The position numbers and the translations under genes are program-made. Shown here piece after piece: positions 51,536 to 60,855 of a stretch of 64,000 nucleotides of DNA; within the stretch, counting starts at the first letter, position 1; each line of letters opens with the position of its first letter. The stretch lies in the IMG/VR virus record IMGVR_UViG_3300013119_000533, positions 1 to 64,000 of that record; one strand, written 5' to 3'. A model generated the notes under the pieces. That model saw only the letters and a program-made list of their open reading frames with translations, was not told the DNA's origin and made no database searches. The stretch comes from a virus.

Positions 51536-52783
51536 TTAATAATCTAACCTTACTCTTAGTGTAAGTTCGTTTGAGGGATCCTTTTTGAGGGGCTCTGAGA
51601 GTTTCGCCGTTGCCATAAGTTCATTGTCTGGAGAATATAACCCAATTGACGTGACATATGCAACTGGAGAATCACTCGGTACATCTTTCACTCTGATCTT
51701 TGATGCACTGAGATAGGTTGGGTTGGCACTATAATTAAACTCATTGTGATTTGCTCTACAGAAATAAACAGTTGAGTTAAGTTCCGTTGTATTGTTGAAA
51801 GAAACATTGTGAATTCTTCTTCGAATTCCATTTGCAATATGCTCAATCTTAGACCCCGTAAGCATCTGACTGATACTTGCACTAAAGGCAGAATGTCCAT
51901 CTGCACCATACTGCTTGAACCCATCACTATGTACACCATTGATACTCATAGAAACTGAAGTCATCAACATTCCCGTATCATTCGCAGTATCGTCGCCATC
52001 TGCGCCAGCAAGAACCGAAGCAGTTAATACTGCTACGCCTGCTTGGTAAAAAATGAGACCTGCATGCTTTCCGATAGAAAGACTTCCAGTTACTCTACCT
52101 GTAATATCCTGCCCACCATCGGCAGACCCAATTGACGCTGAAAGAATGCCATATTCGCCAGCTGGTGAATTAATTCTGTAGTCATTTTGTGCGTTAGTAT
52201 CCTTAAGAGTGAGGATGTTTCTGACTCTGGATCTCAGACCCTTGTTAACCATAACTGGGTCAACCCCAAGATCTAGTTGAAAACTACCCTTCTTAATCTC
52301 GTCTTTCACAAGAAGTCTAGAGAAGTTAATAAATATAACCTCTCTCATTTTACCAAATGCGTCTGCAGTATCCTTGGGGTTTGCTACATTGCCATCATTG
52401 TCGAAGTCTCTGATGTTGCCAGATGTGTCGTGCCCCATTAGAACCTGAGCCATCTGGTTATACATAGCAATCTTCTTTTCTTGTTGCTTATAGTTCGTCC
52501 CTGCAGATGCGACACCAACGTTCCCTGAAAGTCCACTCCTAGAAGAGAACCCAACGGAAATATCAAAAATGTGATTAGCAGAAGAACTTAGGTAAGGATA
52601 GTCATAAATAGACTGAAACATTCCATGTGAATAATTCTTAATATTCAACTCCGTTCCGCCGCCGATGTCTCCTCCGTTATATGTACCTGATACGATTGCA
52701 CCAGTAATTGGAATTGCCTCATGAAGCAAGGTCTTTGTTGTTGTGATGTCATTATTCAAAAATGTTTTAAATGTAGTTGCCAT
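51536..52783 (-). CDS. Virion structural protein, paralogue B
   Basis: 415 residues. Starts MATTFKTFLNNDITTTKTLL, contains NYSHGMFQSIYDYPYLSSSA and EVIFINFSRLLVKDEIKKGS, ending VTSIGLYSPDNELMATAKLS with a LRVRLDY terminus shared with paralogue A. Rich in Ser/Gly/Asn strands. Likely a baseplate or fibre-associated protein. GGATAAAAC ribosome site. Confidence 0.68.
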   Translation of the reverse strand: MATTFKTFLNNDITTTKTLLHEAIPITGAIVSGTYNGGDIGGGTELNIKNYSHGMFQSIYDYPYLSSSANHIFDISVGFSSRSGLSGNVGVASAGTNYKQQEKKIAMYNQMAQVLMGHDTSGNIRDFDNDGNVANPKDTADAFGKMREVIFINFSRLLVKDEIKKGSFQLDLGVDPVMVNKGLRSRVRNILTLKDTNAQNDYRINSPAGEYGILSASIGSADGGQDITGRVTGSLSIGKHAGLIFYQAGVAVLTASVLAGADGDDTANDTGMLMTSVSMSINGVHSDGFKQYGADGHSAFSASISQMLTGSKIEHIANGIRRRIHNVSFNNTTELNSTVYFCRANHNEFNYSANPTYLSASKIRVKDVPSDSPVAYVTSIGLYSPDNELMATAKLSEPLKKDPSNELTLRVRLDY

Positions 52784-52792
52784 GTTTTATCC

Positions 52793-53818
52793 TTACGCCT
52801 TCCTAATATACCTAATCGGAATGTCAAGCGAAACACCCGTGGTTGCAGAAGTAATCTTAATAATTGTATCAATCATATTAAATGAGGTCGAGTCAGACGT
52901 AAATCCTGCCTGAGCAGATCCCAAAATTGTTGATCCTAACTTTTCAAACAAATACGAAGAAGCCCTCAAGTTAACGCTTGGTTCAATCTTGAAGTGCAAC
53001 AAGGTATCTCTTGGACCGTTAATGTTGTGTATAGACAAGTCACCATCGGTCGATCCAGCGTTTGTCTTAGGAAGACTATCAACACTAAGTGGTGCACCGT
53101 TCGTGTTTTTTGATATTACGATCGGACTACCCTGACCTGATACTGTATTTTCACTAATATAATATGAAGCGATTTGATCATCATCTATAAATGACACTGG
53201 TACCTGGTCCGCATTTGCTGTTACCAGGGATCCAAGTCTGTGATCCATTTCTATAATAAATTGCGTTTCCTGCAAAGTTGCTGGCATATTGACAGCGGGT
53301 GCAATCTCAGTGGTATCCAACCCTCTCTCCACAATGCAGGAAATATCAGTGTTTCTAATTTTTTCCGATGAACGACCTGTAATGACGCCAGTGTTGGACA
53401 GACTAGTGTCTAACTTATCTTCTGTGTTCTTGTCAACCGTTATGACAAAACCACCAGTTGTTGTGTTTGTTGCGCTTGCATCGACAACCGTAGTATTGAT
53501 TGTAGAACTAGCGTTGCCTCCGTTGAGTAACTTCAACACAGGAAGATACAAAATATTCGTTCTGGTGATTGTAATTAATTTGCTCTTCATTGTAGAGGTG
53601 TTGTTTGTAAACGCCTCCAATAGTGGAGTCCTTAAGACTTCCAAATCATAATATGCAGAACCACTAGGGTGATTCTTGTTATATAATGAGTAATCGATCT
53701 CGTCGTCTCCGAGGGCAAACTTGGAAATTCTAAAATCTCCGCGTGCCATTCTAAAGCGACCAGTGTCTGTCAATACGGCGTCTAAAATTATATCGCCAGA
53801 ATTATCAAGAAATGCCAT
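52793..53818 (-). CDS. Virion structural protein with LTxxGR module
   Basis: 341 residues. N terminus AVLTDTGRFRMARGDFRISK followed by FALGDDEIDYSLY is a module also seen in the 350-residue protein at 60856-61908 (ELTQLGKYLLAKGKFKP..FSDDEILY). The rest is strand-rich. A CTATTTA motif and GGAG lie upstream, so a transcript may start here. Tail or baseplate component by context. Confidence 0.68.
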   Translation of the reverse strand: MAFLDNSGDIILDAVLTDTGRFRMARGDFRISKFALGDDEIDYSLYNKNHPSGSAYYDLEVLRTPLLEAFTNNTSTMKSKLITITRTNILYLPVLKLLNGGNASSTINTTVVDASATNTTTGGFVITVDKNTEDKLDTSLSNTGVITGRSSEKIRNTDISCIVERGLDTTEIAPAVNMPATLQETQFIIEMDHRLGSLVTANADQVPVSFIDDDQIASYYISENTVSGQGSPIVISKNTNGAPLSVDSLPKTNAGSTDGDLSIHNINGPRDTLLHFKIEPSVNLRASSYLFEKLGSTILGSAQAGFTSDSTSFNMIDTIIKITSATTGVSLDIPIRYIRKA

Positions 53819-53845
53819 GTACTAAAACTCCTCAAACTTCACTTG

Positions 53846-53853
53846 TAAATAGA
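53846..53853 (-). promoter_or_regulatory. TCTATTTA motif before the 341-residue gene
   Basis: AATCTATTTACAAG on the minus strand, 27 bases before the ATG, in the gap after the 1135-residue gene. One-base variant of the recurrent octamer. Confidence 0.4.
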
Positions 53854-53855
53854 TT

Positions 53856-56800
53856 TTAACATATTAAATTCACTTTTTTATTTTCTTGATCTTCAGACAA
53901 TTTTAAGTTGAAAGTAACATCAATATCAATCTCTTTGCCAGTGTCCTTACTTCTAATTCTTATTTTAAACCTTTTCTTCCAAAGTTTTTCCTTTGTATTA
54001 TCACCAATAAACGATTGAGAATCCAATCCCCGCTTCCAGTCTGAGAACTTTCCCGTGCCTAGATTTAGTGTTTTTTGGTCAAAATTTGGTCTCAACATTA
54101 AGAATTGCCTGACATCGATCGTTGATTGCTGTTTAGCTGTCTTTAATGCTTCGAGATCTGCTGCGTTCACTATTTTATGCGAAAGTCTAACTGCTTCGTT
54201 AATTTTAATTAATTCTATCTCGTGAATAAATCCTGGATTTGAAACCTTGTTGTGAATATCGATACATCTAAAGACGTAATAATATTTCACATTTGGTGAA
54301 ATTCTGTCTAAAAATGTTGCATTATCTGCAGTTGATTCAATCGTAGCAATTTTTTTATCATAAAAGGATCCAATTTTTTCTGGGTATTCATCTGTCCTGA
54401 ATACTTGAAATGTTTTTGTCGGGTCATCTGATTTGTGCTTTATCATTTTTACATTTGCTGGATCATTCAGTAGTTGATCTTGCATCGACTCAAAGTCAAG
54501 ATCCCCCTCGACGTCGATTAGTCCCTGACTAAGTGCCACATTGACATACCTCATTCTATCTTCTTCCTCAAGTATAACTGGGGGTGAAAGGTATTCTCCA
54601 CCGTTTGGTCTCAACGTAAACATAATCTTATCTGAAACATTCTTAAACGGTATCACTTCAACGTCTGGAAATACAGGCGGACTGTCTACAACCACTACTC
54701 TTTTCTGAGTTGTTGGAATAATCCCAATCCTTAAGCACGGTTGGTTTCTAATACCGAAGGGCATATCAAACTGGCCAGTACTAGAATTCTCTTCTCTAGA
54801 GATCTCGTATGCTCTAGCAAAATTACTTACGCAATTATGGTATGTGTATCTATTGCCAACGATCGCTACAATCCTATTGATTCTATATTCGTAAACCTCT
54901 CCATATTTGACCTGACTGTCTACAAATTTTTCAACTTCCCTGTCGTTATCAGACATTATGTAAAAATTAGATATGAGTTCTTCGTCCTTAAATTTTTGAA
55001 TCATAAACCCCATAACCTCACTCTTGGCAGGCACACCATTCATGATCTGATCATAACTTCTCGCATGGTTGTTAACAAAATTGCTTATCTTCATTTTCAT
55101 TTTCAATAATCTAAATATCGTTGCGAATTTATCCACTGGACTTTGCTCAGGATCTTCTGTTGCTCTTTTAAAGAAAGATGCCCACCAATCAGAAATATCT
55201 ATCATCCTTGTTTTCATTGGTATTGTATCAGAATGCCTTATGAGGTCTCCTGGTATTACCTCTGCTGTTTGATTTAAGGATGTTTGTATTGCCTGATCGA
55301 CATAACTTGCGAACGACTCTGATGATGGTCGATTCGAAAGAGTATTCATAAGATCGGTTATGATCACGTCTCCCCCGTCAGAGGTAAGGGCCGAAGCAAC
55401 CTGAGATCTTTTTATTTTACCAAATTCCATCTCCACAAACATGGGATTCATATACCTTTGCTCGTACAAGTCATCTAGAGTCTCTCTGGGTATTGCTGAA
55501 AGGAGTATGTCTTTTTCCTCGTTTCCAGGATTCAGTCCGTAATATTCCGCCATATGCTCAACAAACGCTCTTTGAGACTCTGTTGACCCATCCATCATGT
55601 TTTGAATCAACCTGAACTGTTCATTTTGAAGTTCATAACTGGATATGTCAGAAGGTGTCGCATCAGATAGTATTGTCAGATCGTAAAATCTATCAGCTGC
55701 TAATAGTCGACTGAACCTCACTTCATCGAAATCTTCTGGTAAGAAGGTCGATACCCCTTCCTTTCTAGAGTTCGAAAGCGCCTTCATCAGCGTTGCCCCC
55801 TGGTATGGTGATGGTAACTCCAACTCAGAAACCACTGGGGTTATTATGTTCTCATAGAGACAATCATAATATGAATATACGGGTCTTATATCGAAATAAG
55901 CATCACTACCAACATCTACGAAGTCGGACTCCTCCTTCGTCAGGAGATCTGTTACGTTTGTTGAATAATCAACAAAAACCTTTTTGCCTGTGTAAACAAC
56001 ACCTTCTGCTGGTGCTACTGTAATCGGCTCGGTAGAGTTCTGTTGAAAGAACCTATTGTCTCCATAAAAAGGAATTACAGGAAACAAATTCAAACTCTTC
56101 CCTTCTGCCACCTCCCTGTAGTGGGGTACCGTATACATGTTTCGCCAGTGAAGTGGATTACCTACGGTTGTTGCTGACCTTCTAGCGTTTCTAATGAAGA
56201 GTTGATCAGGTCTGTCGCGCATTATTCCCATATCTTCCAATATTTGCTCTGGGACATGTCCATAAAAATAGTCCGACCATTTCCAATTATCTCCGCGATT
56301 TGCTTCGCATTCGATAACATAAACCTCATTCTTTACCTTAAATCCTAAATTATTTCGTAGAGAGGGTTCGTTCTTTGCTTGATCGTAAAATCTCCACTTT
56401 GATGGGTCAGACGCTGGAACTGAATATAGTTTAGATTCATCCACCAAACTCAAGTACGCTCTCTTTTTTGCATCAAAATAGAACATGCCCCATTGATATC
56501 TTCCCAGCCCCTGCCTTCTGTTTATAAAATAAAGATCCGCACCCCTTGCGGCGTGATATGCCTTCGCATCATCAATGCTAGTATATTCATGTGGGCCGCT
56601 GACGTGACCTGCATTGAACCAAATCTTATCTGATACCCACCTTACATTATCAAAAACATCTAAATTACCATTTCCAACCTGTGGAAGAACGTTTGGAATA
56701 TTACTAGGAAAAGAATATGGACGATAAAGCGGACTGAATGCCAGTAGTTCTTTTGGTTTTGATTTGAACTTTATCGTCTCTATGTCGATATTTTGAGTGC

Positions 56801-57263
56801 CTTCGCCCACTATTGTACCGTTTGAAAACACCCACGTACTTTTTTCTGCAGAGAATAAGTTAGTCACAACTGGTGTTAGCGTTAGGTCGTCCTCTAGGAG
56901 GATGTCGGTTCCTGGTAGTCCAGGTCTAATGTCTTCTCCCAATTCTCTTGCAATGTTTGCGGCCGTGGAGGCGCGGTTAGAGTGCTCATATCCCAAGATA
57001 GGGGCATGCTCTTCTATCATTTCTGCGACTTCCTCTGTGGTAACCTGTGTTCCTTCGTCAGTTATCATTGCAGCGTCAGCTTCGATCTGCGCTTGTGTCG
57101 TACCTGCAAGCAGATTCCCCGCTTCGGATATTGGTCCGCTGCTCGGCTGGACGAACCAAGGCGGCACGAGAGCATACCCCAAATTTTGAAGTCCAGGATC
57201 TACTTCCTCTTCTTCTTCCTCTTGCGCGATCTGTTCTGTAATTTCACATGTATCTTCTGCCAT
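53856..57263 (-). CDS. Large virion structural protein, 1135 residues
   Basis: An acidic N-terminal 20 residues (EITEQIAQEEEEEEVDPG) precede a long mixed-fold protein. Mid-part segments: DDAKAYHAARGADLYFINRR (about 230), VSTFLPEDFDEVRFSRLLAA, NMMDGSTESQRAFVEHMAEY; the C-terminal third has FN3-like strands (YYYVFRCIDIHNKVSNPGFI), ending basic. Seemingly a baseplate or tail component of a size matched by its neighbour; no family named with confidence. AAAGGAAT ribosome site. Confidence 0.7.
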   Translation of the reverse strand: MAEDTCEITEQIAQEEEEEEVDPGLQNLGYALVPPWFVQPSSGPISEAGNLLAGTTQAQIEADAAMITDEGTQVTTEEVAEMIEEHAPILGYEHSNRASTAANIARELGEDIRPGLPGTDILLEDDLTLTPVVTNLFSAEKSTWVFSNGTIVGEGTQNIDIETIKFKSKPKELLAFSPLYRPYSFPSNIPNVLPQVGNGNLDVFDNVRWVSDKIWFNAGHVSGPHEYTSIDDAKAYHAARGADLYFINRRQGLGRYQWGMFYFDAKKRAYLSLVDESKLYSVPASDPSKWRFYDQAKNEPSLRNNLGFKVKNEVYVIECEANRGDNWKWSDYFYGHVPEQILEDMGIMRDRPDQLFIRNARRSATTVGNPLHWRNMYTVPHYREVAEGKSLNLFPVIPFYGDNRFFQQNSTEPITVAPAEGVVYTGKKVFVDYSTNVTDLLTKEESDFVDVGSDAYFDIRPVYSYYDCLYENIITPVVSELELPSPYQGATLMKALSNSRKEGVSTFLPEDFDEVRFSRLLAADRFYDLTILSDATPSDISSYELQNEQFRLIQNMMDGSTESQRAFVEHMAEYYGLNPGNEEKDILLSAIPRETLDDLYEQRYMNPMFVEMEFGKIKRSQVASALTSDGGDVIITDLMNTLSNRPSSESFASYVDQAIQTSLNQTAEVIPGDLIRHSDTIPMKTRMIDISDWWASFFKRATEDPEQSPVDKFATIFRLLKMKMKISNFVNNHARSYDQIMNGVPAKSEVMGFMIQKFKDEELISNFYIMSDNDREVEKFVDSQVKYGEVYEYRINRIVAIVGNRYTYHNCVSNFARAYEISREENSSTGQFDMPFGIRNQPCLRIGIIPTTQKRVVVVDSPPVFPDVEVIPFKNVSDKIMFTLRPNGGEYLSPPVILEEEDRMRYVNVALSQGLIDVEGDLDFESMQDQLLNDPANVKMIKHKSDDPTKTFQVFRTDEYPEKIGSFYDKKIATIESTADNATFLDRISPNVKYYYVFRCIDIHNKVSNPGFIHEIELIKINEAVRLSHKIVNAADLEALKTAKQQSTIDVRQFLMLRPNFDQKTLNLGTGKFSDWKRGLDSQSFIGDNTKEKLWKKRFKIRIRSKDTGKEIDIDVTFNLKLSEDQENKKVNLIC

Positions 57264-57299
57264 ATACTAAGTATTCCTTTTAATTATTATTTCTCATAC

Positions 57300-60200
57300 T
57301 CAAAACCTATATGCCGAGGTTGTGGGCCCAGAAGATCTGGCGGTACTTGCTGGGGCACGGTTGTATGATGTACTTCTCGGCGTTGCTGTTCTAACTCTCG
57401 ACGTGGCGCGTGAACTTGCACTGGGTGCCCTAGAGACACGCTGTGTTGAAGTTGCTCTCGATGCCCTTGATGCAGTAGACGCAGTGGTGCGCGTTGCTGT
57501 ACGCACTGCTGGGGACGTCATAGTAGATCGCATATCGGATCTAGGCGCTGCCGAACTTCGTGTTTGCATGCCTGTTCTTGGTGATGGACCTCTCTTTGAT
57601 CCCTTTACCTTAACTGCACCCACATCTACATTGGTTGAAATGCTCACTTGTTTTTGTAATTGTGGCGCAGCTGGGTTTGCCACTGGTGCTGGTGGCAACG
57701 GAAGAACTGTTGTCGGTAACGAAACTCGATCATTTCGAAAACTTCTGGCGGACTCTGCAAAAATTCTTCCAGTTGGAAAATTTGGTGCTGAAGTCTGTGG
57801 GATTTGCGGTATTTCTTCAACGGGCACCTGTCGAATAAAGTTAAGCAACCCTGGGTACATCCCCTCCTCCCTATTAAATCTGCTATCTTCATTTACCACA
57901 TCGTTGCCGTCGGGTCTGTTATCCATAAGTCCGCACGCGACGTTGGAACTGATGAACTCCTCAATACCAGTATCTGATAGAGTCCTGTTCGATTCTTCAA
58001 GTCCTTTAATTGAATTGGAGTATTTAAACGATGCATCGGCCATCTCTTCTGTTACTGAACTCATAAAATTAAAATAAACGTTATAAGATGGTATCGAAGA
58101 ATTTTCGCCTGAATCGGATGCGTGGTGATTAGATTTATTCATAGCGCCAATGATACCATTTGCAGAAGGTGCGCCATACCTTTTCTGGTACATTTTGATT
58201 TCTTGTACAAAATTACTAATTAGCCTGCCTTGCTCTGGAGCAGCCAATATCGCTCGGCGTTTACGACGCTTTCTCTTCATTTTTGGTCTTGAGGGTCCAC
58301 GGCCGAGGCGTTTTGCTTCGTGATGAGATTTTGCTTCTTGTTGCCTTCTTAGGTCCTCTGCTTTCTCTCGGGCGCGAGCGGCTTGCTCTTCTCTATTCAT
58401 CTCGTCTTCATCAAAAAACACTTCATCATCGCCGATAACAATAGACATTGGGGTAATTCGGTCCATTGCAGCACCAACTGCCCCTCCTGGAAAGAACTTT
58501 GCTCTCTCCCTATTCAACCTATCTTCATATGTTTCCTCGGAGACTTCAGGAATCCCCATACCTCTCTGTAGATCACCCTCTCCCCAAAATCTAAAAAACA
58601 CCTTTTGAAGGGGATCCATTTCAATATAATTATCGCTCTCGATAGCTCTCTCTTCATCTGTTGAACCATCTGGATTTTCTTCCACATTAGAGAACCATCT
58701 TTGCATACTCAACGTATTATCTCCCCTCGCTGAATATCCACTTCCTTCGTTAGATAGTGAGAACTTATATCCAATATCAAAATAATCCTCCAGATCCATA
58801 ACAAGATCCTGGTATGTTTTAATAAAAGATTGAATTGTTTCTGGTCTGGCGTTGGAAGGATTAATCATATTATACATTGCAGTGTTGGCTGCATCCATAG
58901 ACATCCCTTCTCTAGACATCAACAGATCCTTTGGCCTAGCATTAATGCCAGCAAAGTTGCCCTCGTTCACAATACCTCTTTCGCCATCATTGCCCTGAAC
59001 TGGATTTGAGAAATTGTACATACTAACTTCAGACTTTGCAAAAGCAACATCTATTAACTCTATATAATTACCAACATAACCTTGAAGATTGTACTTTCTT
59101 CTTGCTCGTCTAACAAAATCAGTAACTAACAGTTTGGATACCGTATTGTAATTCCCTTGCTGCAATGTCTCCCCATATTGTGGAGGATCTCTAACTTCAT
59201 CCATACCAACTGGTTGTGTTGGATCTGTTTTTCTAATCATCCTAGAATCAAAGACAGGAATTGAAGATTCTTGTAGGTATAAATTTAATTCTTTTAAGTT
59301 TCTTCTTGCCGTTTGCAACAAGTTGATAAATCGATCTTTAGTTGGATCCTTTATTCTCAATTTAATTCCATACTGGAAAACTGCACCTGTTCCAAGATAA
59401 TCCGCCACCTGTCTGTCTTCTATGAAAAACTTCCTTTTTACTACCCCTGCCCACCCTGGAACTGCCAACTCTACTATCTTTGAATCGCGGTCTTCCTTGG
59501 TGACAATATTTCTTGCACTCACCCCACCTGTGGCTGCGGCGTTTTGCCCACTCGTAGCAACAACGAAATCCTCTTCTTCTATCTGATCAAACGGGATTCT
59601 TGTGGGTGCTCCGAGTTTGTTATGTCCGATCAACCTCTTGGTGACCCTTCTCCTCAGTACCGTTATTTCCAAAATATCTAAGAGAGCAGGGTACCCCAGC
59701 ATCACGTTTGTTGGGTTTGACTTAACCAGATCATAGTACCTAGTTTGTTCGTATATCGATGCCATGTCAATAATGAATTCTATATTGGCAACCTTTTCAA
59801 TCCTATCAAAATCAACAACGACTTCTTCTACATCGAAAAAATCTTTATAATTCTTTTCTATCAAATCAAGAGAGGGGATTGAATCGTCAAATGTTTGAAA
59901 CTCCGATGGCTGATAGTTCGTCTCCTTCAATCTCTCCATAGATCGAAAGTCCTGTATCTTCGTCAATGGCACCTGGTGAGTGGTCAGCGCTCTACTGGAG
60001 TCTCGATGAGACAATCCTGTCATGAGTGTACCGTTTCCCATACTATGAACAGGTCCATAATAAGGCACTTTCGTTATAGCGTCCTTATAGACTAGTGCTG
60101 TAGATTCTACGCGGTTGCCTCTGGTTATAACATCTGCAGTGATGTCGCCCGTCATGTAACCCAACCTTCTTACTTCTTCTGATGACAATTCATCCAGACT

Positions 60201-60851
60201 TAAAGAACTGAAGTCAAAATAAGTAAAACAAATCATCGAAAGGTTTTCACAACGTCCAAAAAAGAGATTTTCAACTTTAAAGGTGTGTTCGTATGGAATA
60301 ATGTTTATCAGGTTATTGTTGATATCATACTCTTGGTACTGTGAGTTTCTAACCTCAAAACCCAAAGTATCGGGCCTGGCGTCTTTGATTTGAAGTACCA
60401 CTTTTTCAGTTGTTCTGTTTAACAATTGTACTGTTTGTTGCAGGTAGTTCTCGAATGTCGGCATTATTGAAGGCAAATCCAACCGCCACCCAAACGCATT
60501 GAAAGATCTTATTGTATTCAACATGGTCTCAAATGCGGCATTATCACTAAACAGGAGTACAGCAACCTTCAAAGAAGACAGTATCTCGTCTTGTATTTGG
60601 TTTGGGTCCTCGTCTGGATTTTGATTGTTCGTTATAACGCCCAACCCCTCTTCGTTCAAAACGTCCCTAATTTGACAATCAACCGTTATTGCAGTTCCTG
60701 GACGGAACCTCCTGTCCTGAGATGCCCCCTCTGAAAGACCAGAAGCGAACCTGTTCGGTACCTTAGTATCCTCCAGTGTTATTCTGCGAGTGTATATCTT
60801 TGGGAGAAATTGTCCCACAATATCATCAGAATTTCTAAATCTTTGTGTCAT
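57300..60851 (-). CDS. Large virion structural protein with Ser/Arg-rich tail
   Basis: About 1183 residues from the ATG at 60851, four bases after the upstream stop; a GTG at 60872 is the alternative. Main body includes VGQFLPKIYTRRITLEDTKV at the N terminus, RSFNAFGWRLDLPSIMPTFE, and DEDEMNREEQAARAREKAED leading into a basic stretch (RPKMKRKRRKRRAIL, about 870-885). The last ~100 residues are almost only Ser, Thr, Ala, Arg and Pro, an intrinsically disordered, positively charged tail. Likely tail/baseplate; the tail could bind DNA or the host surface. Confidence 0.7.
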   Translation of the reverse strand: MTQRFRNSDDIVGQFLPKIYTRRITLEDTKVPNRFASGLSEGASQDRRFRPGTAITVDCQIRDVLNEEGLGVITNNQNPDEDPNQIQDEILSSLKVAVLLFSDNAAFETMLNTIRSFNAFGWRLDLPSIMPTFENYLQQTVQLLNRTTEKVVLQIKDARPDTLGFEVRNSQYQEYDINNNLINIIPYEHTFKVENLFFGRCENLSMICFTYFDFSSLSLDELSSEEVRRLGYMTGDITADVITRGNRVESTALVYKDAITKVPYYGPVHSMGNGTLMTGLSHRDSSRALTTHQVPLTKIQDFRSMERLKETNYQPSEFQTFDDSIPSLDLIEKNYKDFFDVEEVVVDFDRIEKVANIEFIIDMASIYEQTRYYDLVKSNPTNVMLGYPALLDILEITVLRRRVTKRLIGHNKLGAPTRIPFDQIEEEDFVVATSGQNAAATGGVSARNIVTKEDRDSKIVELAVPGWAGVVKRKFFIEDRQVADYLGTGAVFQYGIKLRIKDPTKDRFINLLQTARRNLKELNLYLQESSIPVFDSRMIRKTDPTQPVGMDEVRDPPQYGETLQQGNYNTVSKLLVTDFVRRARRKYNLQGYVGNYIELIDVAFAKSEVSMYNFSNPVQGNDGERGIVNEGNFAGINARPKDLLMSREGMSMDAANTAMYNMINPSNARPETIQSFIKTYQDLVMDLEDYFDIGYKFSLSNEGSGYSARGDNTLSMQRWFSNVEENPDGSTDEERAIESDNYIEMDPLQKVFFRFWGEGDLQRGMGIPEVSEETYEDRLNRERAKFFPGGAVGAAMDRITPMSIVIGDDEVFFDEDEMNREEQAARAREKAEDLRRQQEAKSHHEAKRLGRGPSRPKMKRKRRKRRAILAAPEQGRLISNFVQEIKMYQKRYGAPSANGIIGAMNKSNHHASDSGENSSIPSYNVYFNFMSSVTEEMADASFKYSNSIKGLEESNRTLSDTGIEEFISSNVACGLMDNRPDGNDVVNEDSRFNREEGMYPGLLNFIRQVPVEEIPQIPQTSAPNFPTGRIFAESARSFRNDRVSLPTTVLPLPPAPVANPAAPQLQKQVSISTNVDVGAVKVKGSKRGPSPRTGMQTRSSAAPRSDMRSTMTSPAVRTATRTTASTASRASRATSTQRVSRAPSASSRATSRVRTATPRSTSYNRAPASTARSSGPTTSAYRF

Positions 60852-60855
60852 TCTC

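Noticed and set aside
57322-58077. 251-codon open frame on the plus strand
   Set aside because: It is the antisense of the Ser/Arg/Thr-rich tail and adjoining region; GC-rich biased codons leave the opposite frame open. No ribosome site and no other plus-strand gene nearby.
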